9,057 bases of DNA from Candidatus Yonathbacteria bacterium CG17_big_fil_post_rev_8_21_14_2_50_43_9 (GTDB lineage: Bacteria > Patescibacteriota > Minisyncoccia > Phycocordibacterales > UBA1550): the NCBI GenBank assembly GCA_002771015.1, contig PCUO01000009.1, forward strand, positions 49,355 through 58,411. Reading direction: 5' to 3'. Under the pieces are notes generated by a model. It made no database searches, was not told the origin of the DNA, and saw only the letters and a list, made by a program, of their open reading frames with translations. This document shows, in pieces, positions 5,147-9,057 of this stretch. The translations under genes and the position numbers were made by a program. Each line of letters begins with the position of its first letter. Position 1 is the stretch's first letter.

Positions 5147-5175
5147 ATTGTCCGCTAGTTGGTGTCTGTTGTCAA
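5147..5175 (-). promoter_or_regulatory. candidate promoter giving a near-leaderless pilin mRNA
   Basis: On the minus strand a perfect TTGACA (5170-5175) lies 17 bp from GACAAT (5147-5152, four of six consensus). The expected start of transcription is about 5140, one base before the ATG at 5137-5139. No Shine-Dalgarno site exists between promoter and start, which fits leaderless translation. Confidence 0.5.
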
Positions 5176-5185
5176 ATATAGTTTC

Positions 5186-6508
5186 TTACTGCTGTTGATA
5201 ATCCTGCAGAATCTTTGAGAGACTGCCGTGCGCCACAGTGAGCGCCTCATTCATGCTGCTACGCCCAGAGTTCACGCTCTCTATCATGTTCATAAAAATA
5301 AGATTTGTTTCCGCAGATGATGGGTCGTACCAAGCGCGTGATATGAGTGCGGAATCATAAAAAACAGATAATGCAGGATCCGTTGGTCTAATAGAAATGA
5401 TGTCGCGACGCACTGGTGGAAGCTTTAAAAGGTCGCTGATTCCCGTAATAACCCTGATACCGGAAAGTAGTGTTGTCGCGCGCAAGGCCCCTGCTTGATT
5501 CATTCCTGACGCCACAATTGCCACACCGTACATGCGACCAAATGTGAGTTTCTTTGCTGTCATGCTGGCCTGTGGCACTACCGCCACATCAAAGTTTAAG
5601 TGTGGGTTCATTTGTTTTATTAATTGATTTTCGCTCGCGTATCCAAAATAGAGAGCCAAATCTCCTGCATGGAACATTGCGCTTGACTGAGGCAATGAGC
5701 GGTTCCATGAGTATGAATCCTTTTCTGGTTTCGAAAACTCAGTGTAAAAACGCATTGCTGTAACTACTGGATTTTCAATATTTACAGGCCCCTGAGTGAT
5801 GAGACCAGCAGAAAGCAAACCATTTTTGCTATTTACAACGGAGCTTCCCGCCTGCATTAAAAGGATTGATAGGATTTCCTTGACGTTAGTAACATTTCTG
5901 TATTCACCGAATGGTACGAGACTCGTTAAAATGCCTCCTGTTCTGTCGCGAACAGTAATCTTTGAAACTAGATTGTAAAATTCTGTCCAATATTTTGGTG
6001 GCGCGGTGAGAAGCGCATTAGTAAAAATATCGCGATTCCAATACATCACTATTGGATCAATAATAAAAGGCAAAGCAACGATTCCTTCTGGACGGAGAAA
6101 CATCTCCCCCTCTTCTATAAATGTATTTTTAAAATCTCGTTCACGAATTGTTTCGTACGAAATTGGAGCAATCTTATTAAGATTTGCTATTAATTCGTCT
6201 TGTGGGAGTATTACCATATTGGGTCCCTTGCCACTAGCAAGCGCTTCAACAAAATCCTTCGTAAAATTTTCAGGTCTTTTTTCTACATATTTGATACTCA
6301 CACTCCTCTCGTCGCGAAGAATTTCTTCAATGAGTGTTTGCATTGTTTCATTTGGCACACTCCCCCATAGCGTCACCTCGCCATAATTGATATCTTTTTT
6401 ACTTTTAGGAAGTGGGATTTTACCAGAAAAACCAAGGAACCCGAGTATGAGCAAAACTACAAATACACCTGTAAGAACTATTTGAAAAATTTTTGGTTGC
6501 TGTGGCAT
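5186..6508 (-). CDS. membrane-anchored extracellular solute-binding protein, family 1
   Basis: This 440-aa protein has a single N-terminal membrane anchor (8-28) without a lipobox cysteine, then a family 1 solute-binding fold (about 43-435). The segments VALPFIIDPIVMYWNRDIF (144-162) and the stretch around FHAGDLALYFGYASE (279-293) match the hinge and ligand-lobe patterns of sugar-type ABC binding proteins. Such proteins capture a ligand outside the membrane and hand it to an ABC permease. No permease or ATPase gene is in the window; the neighbours are pilin-like genes, so here it may serve adhesion or uptake together with an appendage. The ligand cannot be deduced. It starts 15 bp after the methyltransferase stop, without a Shine-Dalgarno site but with an extended -10 element. 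Confidence 0.85.
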   Translation of the reverse strand: MPQQPKIFQIVLTGVFVVLLILGFLGFSGKIPLPKSKKDINYGEVTLWGSVPNETMQTLIEEILRDERSVSIKYVEKRPENFTKDFVEALASGKGPNMVILPQDELIANLNKIAPISYETIRERDFKNTFIEEGEMFLRPEGIVALPFIIDPIVMYWNRDIFTNALLTAPPKYWTEFYNLVSKITVRDRTGGILTSLVPFGEYRNVTNVKEILSILLMQAGSSVVNSKNGLLSAGLITQGPVNIENPVVTAMRFYTEFSKPEKDSYSWNRSLPQSSAMFHAGDLALYFGYASENQLIKQMNPHLNFDVAVVPQASMTAKKLTFGRMYGVAIVASGMNQAGALRATTLLSGIRVITGISDLLKLPPVRRDIISIRPTDPALSVFYDSALISRAWYDPSSAETNLIFMNMIESVNSGRSSMNEALTVAHGSLSKILQDYQQQ

Positions 6509-6517
6509 ATAGCTAGA

Positions 6518-6526
6518 ATTATATCA
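6518..6526 (-). promoter_or_regulatory. extended -10 promoter candidate for the solute-binding protein gene
   Basis: The minus strand reads TGATATAAT, a perfect extended -10 element whose TGA is also the stop codon of the methyltransferase gene. A weak TTGTTA lies 15 bp upstream. Transcription would start near 6511, leaving only about 3 nt before the ATG at 6508. Confidence 0.45.
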
Positions 6527-7048
6527 GGACTTGAACAATAACAAACCATAATGGTGCTCGCCAACAGGCACTTCGTTTTTCAAAACAAAGCCTTCCTCCT
6601 CGCAAAGCGCGCGTGCTGAATCCTTTGTTACAACCATTTTCGACGTCGGCCCAAGGTTCCCAAAAGAGTCAGCCCAGTCTATCAGAAAAAGCTTGCCACC
6701 GACTTTCAGAATACGACTCGCCTCTCTAAGTAACCCAGATTTATCTTCTGCTTGAAAAAGAACATTAGAGATAATTACCGCATCACATGCTCCGTCTTTT
6801 ATTTTCGTTCCCCCTAGATTTTCAATATTCCCCCAGAGAAGCTCAACATTTTTTAGTCCGCGACGCGTCGCCTCGTCTTTTATATTCGTAAGAAAATCTT
6901 TTTGCACTTCCACCGCGTACACGCGCCCCGACTCGCCAACTTTTTCTGCAAGGGGTAATGTGTATGCGCCAGTTCCTGCGCCAAGGTCGGCAATAACCAT
7001 TCCATCGTGCACACCAAGCGCTTTTATATTTTCTTCTGGATTTGTCAT
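6524..7048 (-). CDS. class I SAM-dependent methyltransferase, substrate unknown
   Basis: This 174-aa protein has a Rossmann-type methyltransferase core. Motif I VIADLGAGTG (18-27) binds S-adenosylmethionine, the acidic Glu47 after VYAVE would hold the ribose hydroxyls, and the NIEN stretch (74-77) and CDAVIISNVLF (88-98) match motifs II-IV. LKVGGKLFLIDW is the usual strand-turn-strand. It resembles the UbiE/Methyltransf_11-type small enzymes; substrate specificity cannot be read. The length is short but complete for a stand-alone core. The ATG at 7048 has no Shine-Dalgarno site, but no better upstream start is visible and motif I sits at the usual distance. Its stop overlaps a promoter element of the next gene, so the two may be only partly co-transcribed. 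Confidence 0.85.
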   Translation of the reverse strand: MTNPEENIKALGVHDGMVIADLGAGTGAYTLPLAEKVGESGRVYAVEVQKDFLTNIKDEATRRGLKNVELLWGNIENLGGTKIKDGACDAVIISNVLFQAEDKSGLLREASRILKVGGKLFLIDWADSFGNLGPTSKMVVTKDSARALCEEEGFVLKNEVPVGEHHYGLLLFKS

Positions 7049-7145
7049 ATGGGTAGATAGAACAGGGGAAATGGAAGAGGGAATGTAGAATTGGGAATAA
7101 TACTTAATTTCTTTCTTTCTCAGATTTCATTAGTATTACTATTAT

Positions 7146-7174
7146 ATAATACACTGTGATGCGTGGCGATGCAA
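7146..7174 (-). promoter_or_regulatory. candidate promoter of the methyltransferase gene
   Basis: On the minus strand TTGCAT (7169-7174) and TATTAT (7146-7151) are 17 bp apart; an overlapping TATAAT lies at 7141-7146. The -35 box begins directly after the U run of the gyrA terminator, so this would start a new unit. The leader would be about 90 nt, with no recognisable regulatory fold. Confidence 0.5.
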
Positions 7175-7176
7175 AC

Positions 7177-7235
7177 AAAAAATCACCTATAGCCGTATAA
7201 TATACTATAGTATATTATACGGCTATAGGTGATTT
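7177..7235 (-). terminator. intrinsic terminator of gyrA (56-bp perfect palindrome)
   Basis: Bases 7180-7235 are a perfect palindrome centred at 7207/7208, with arms starting AAATCACCTATAGCCG. On the minus strand the hairpin runs into six T (7182-7177), then GTTTG, as expected for termination of gyrA, whose stop is at 7298. No T run follows on the plus strand, so it acts in one direction. Confidence 0.85.
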
Positions 7236-7297
7236 AGAATAAAAGTGTGCCTACAATATGTCGGCAACATTCTCCATTCTCAATTCCTTGTCGTGTA

Positions 7298-9057
7298 CTA
7301 GAGGCAACTAAGCGATGCAATGCTGTCCCCCTCCCTCAACTTCATAATACGCACACCCTGAGTATCGCGACCAAGCGTTGGCACGTCTTTCATCGTGATA
7401 CGAATCACCTGACTCTTTTTTGAAATAGCGACGAGCTCTGTAAATGCCGGAGTTACCACCTTTGCCACCATAATCTGCCCAATCTTCGCTGTCACCTTTG
7501 CTGTCTTTATACCCGAGCCACCACGCTTCTGCACTTTGTACTCCTTGATAGCAGTCTTCTTTCCGTAGCCGTTTTCGCTCATCACTAAAAGCTCAGGCTT
7601 CTCTGAGTCATTGTGAATCACATCCGCGCCGACGATAAAGTCACCCTTGCCAAGCTTCATACCGCGTACACCTCCTGCCGTGCGACCCATCTCTCGAGCA
7701 TCAGACTCCTTGAAACGAATTGCCTGACCTTTTGCTGTGGTCAAAATAATATCATCACCTTTTTCTGTAAAGAGCGCAGCGAGAAGCTCGTCCCCTGCAT
7801 CAAGCCTAATCGCAATGATACCTGTCTTACGAACATCCTTAAAACTCTCTGCTGAACATTTCTTAATAGTTCCTTGCTTCGTTATCATAAATAGCGAGAG
7901 TTTTGAATCCTTTGCTGATTTTGGCATCGAAAGAATGGAAGTAACTTTTTCCTCACCTGAAAGCGAGATGAAGTTCATAATGGACTTGCCCCTTGTTGCT
8001 CGCTTGCCCTCGGGAATGTCGTACATCTTTATCTGGTACGCCTTGCCCTTGTCTGAAAAGAAAAGCATATCGCTGTGTGTTGTTGCGGACATAAAGAGAG
8101 TGATGAAGTCCTCCTCTTTTGTGTCCAAATCCACAACACCCACGCCACCGCGATTCTGCTGGCGGTACTCTCCAGGATTTGTACGTTTGATGTACCCGCC
8201 TTTCGTATACACGAGCATAGACTCCTCGTCTGGAACCATGTCCTCTAGCGAAATGGATCCAGCGGGTTGACGAACAACTTTTGTTCTGCGCGCGTCTCCA
8301 TATTTCTCTTTCATTTCTCCGAGCTCTTTTTTAACAACAGCCAAGATTTTCCTAGGACTTGCGAGTAATTCCTTGCACTCTTTTATAAAATCCTGCTTTT
8401 CTTTAAGTTCAAGCTCAACATTCTTGCGTTCTAATCCTGCAAGCTTCTGGAGTTTCATTTCCAAAATCGCGGTTGCTTGCAGGTCAGAGAATTTAAACTC
8501 CTTCATCAAGTTTGTATGCGCAGTCGCGGTATCTTTTGAACCACGAATAAGCGTGATTACACGGTCAATATGGTCCAGTGCTTTCTTCAAGCCAAGCAAA
8601 ATGTGCTCCCTCTCCTCAGCTTTGCGAAGGTCGTACTCTGTGCGACGACGTACTACTACCTGTCTGTGTCCGATGAAGTTTGAAAGCACCCCTTTGAGCG
8701 AAAGTGTCTGTGGCACGCCATCCACGAGCGCAACCATGTTGTAGTGGAAAGTGCTTTCAAGCTCGGTGTGTTTATATAAATAATTCAAAACTACCTGCGG
8801 GTATGCGCCGTTTTTGAGATCAATCACCACGCGAATGTCTCGAGTAGATTCATCGCGAAGTCCACGAATACCTTCAAGCTTTTTGTCGCGCACAAGGTCC
8901 GCAATCTTCACAATGAGGTTTGCCTTGTTCACGCGGAAAGGAAGCGAGGTAATAATAATTTGGTTCGCATTTTTGTCTTCAATGATTTCTGCCTCTCCAC
9001 GCACCACTACGCCTCCGCGACCAGACGAATACGCGTGCTTGATATCTTTTTCACCAA
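7298..9057 (-). CDS. gyrA: DNA gyrase subunit A, partial (N-terminus beyond the window)
   Basis: The frame stays open to the window edge; the first visible residues include AYSSGRGG followed by VVVRGEAEII, a conserved GyrA/ParC stretch, so about 586 C-terminal residues are present and the catalytic tyrosine lies outside. Further matches are NMVALVDGVPQ, RHILLGL-like LRKAEEREHILLGLKKAL, and ILEMKLQKLAGLE. Then follows the C-terminal beta-pinwheel with six blade repeats, each of the type GY/QxIRx...GRxxxGVRxMKL. The first blade carries QNRGGVG (8138-8158), aligned with the GyrA box QRRGGKG that marks gyrase rather than ParC. GyrA with GyrB introduces negative supercoils using ATP. The GTG at 9007 is internal, not the start. 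The gene ends just before the terminator at 7177-7235. Confidence 0.95.
   Translation of the reverse strand, partial: GEKDIKHAYSSGRGGVVVRGEAEIIEDKNANQIIITSLPFRVNKANLIVKIADLVRDKKLEGIRGLRDESTRDIRVVIDLKNGAYPQVVLNYLYKHTELESTFHYNMVALVDGVPQTLSLKGVLSNFIGHRQVVVRRRTEYDLRKAEEREHILLGLKKALDHIDRVITLIRGSKDTATAHTNLMKEFKFSDLQATAILEMKLQKLAGLERKNVELELKEKQDFIKECKELLASPRKILAVVKKELGEMKEKYGDARRTKVVRQPAGSISLEDMVPDEESMLVYTKGGYIKRTNPGEYRQQNRGGVGVVDLDTKEEDFITLFMSATTHSDMLFFSDKGKAYQIKMYDIPEGKRATRGKSIMNFISLSGEEKVTSILSMPKSAKDSKLSLFMITKQGTIKKCSAESFKDVRKTGIIAIRLDAGDELLAALFTEKGDDIILTTAKGQAIRFKESDAREMGRTAGGVRGMKLGKGDFIVGADVIHNDSEKPELLVMSENGYGKKTAIKEYKVQKRGGSGIKTAKVTAKIGQIMVAKVVTPAFTELVAISKKSQVIRITMKDVPTLGRDTQGVRIMKLREGDSIASLSCL

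Noticed and set aside
6006..6386. Plus-strand ORF of 126 codons opposite the solute-binding protein gene
   Set aside because: It is antisense to a well-supported gene, with Ser/Arg-rich shadow composition and no recognisable domain.
1881..7048. Alternative genetic code with TGA as glycine
   Set aside because: TGA ends several genes at the expected place (SPFH, methyltransferase, the last pilin), so the standard bacterial code is used.
7737..8270. Plus-strand ORF of 177 codons opposite gyrA
   Set aside because: It is a shadow of the conserved gyrA frame: Ser/Pro-rich, no domain, no ribosome binding site.
1..9057. CRISPR array, insertion sequence or transposase, phage genes
   Set aside because: There are no regularly spaced repeats, transposase or integrase reading frames, or phage structural genes. 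The repeats present are short and tied to tRNAs or terminators.

Overview
The window looks like a chromosomal piece of a Patescibacteria (CPR) genome, probably Parcubacteria-like. The reasons are a cluster of very small two-helix pilin-like proteins typical of that group, no encoded CCA on any complete tRNA, compact gene spacing, and almost no Shine-Dalgarno sites on the minus-strand genes. TGA is used as a stop in several genes, which argues against the recoded Gracilibacteria/Absconditabacteria. The placement is an inference from gene content only; no rRNA or other marker is present.

Region 1 (1-730) is an RNA region. The 3' end of a plus-strand tRNA enters from the left. It is followed by a GC-rich, gene-free stretch (about 73-211) that folds into a multi-helix RNA and ends at a perfect palindromic terminator. 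From the other side, three minus-strand tRNAs, Leu(CAG), Lys(CTT) and Leu(TAG), converge on the same terminator. Each has a partial copy of its own 5' end just upstream: exact for Leu(TAG) and Lys, degenerate for Leu(CAG).

Region 2 (759-2778) is a plus-strand two-gene operon with a textbook promoter, two strong ribosome binding sites, an ATGA stop/start overlap and a strong terminator. It encodes an SPFH/Band 7 membrane protein and an unrecognised protein with four predicted membrane segments and a C-terminal beta-rich domain. The layout resembles an SPFH protein with a dedicated membrane partner.

Region 3 (2932-6508) is on the minus strand. Five small pilin-like genes (type IV secretion pilin/VirB2-like fold: two hydrophobic helices around a short charged loop) sit downstream of a membrane-anchored family 1 solute-binding protein. 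No ABC permease or ATPase is visible. Together these may form a cell-surface appendage or uptake apparatus. One pilin gene carries a 9-base G tract and a small in-frame tandem repeat in its exposed part.

Region 4 (6524-9057) is also on the minus strand: a class I SAM-dependent methyltransferase just upstream of the solute-binding protein gene, then a 56-bp perfect palindrome that terminates gyrA, then the C-terminal two thirds of DNA gyrase subunit A, cut by the window edge.
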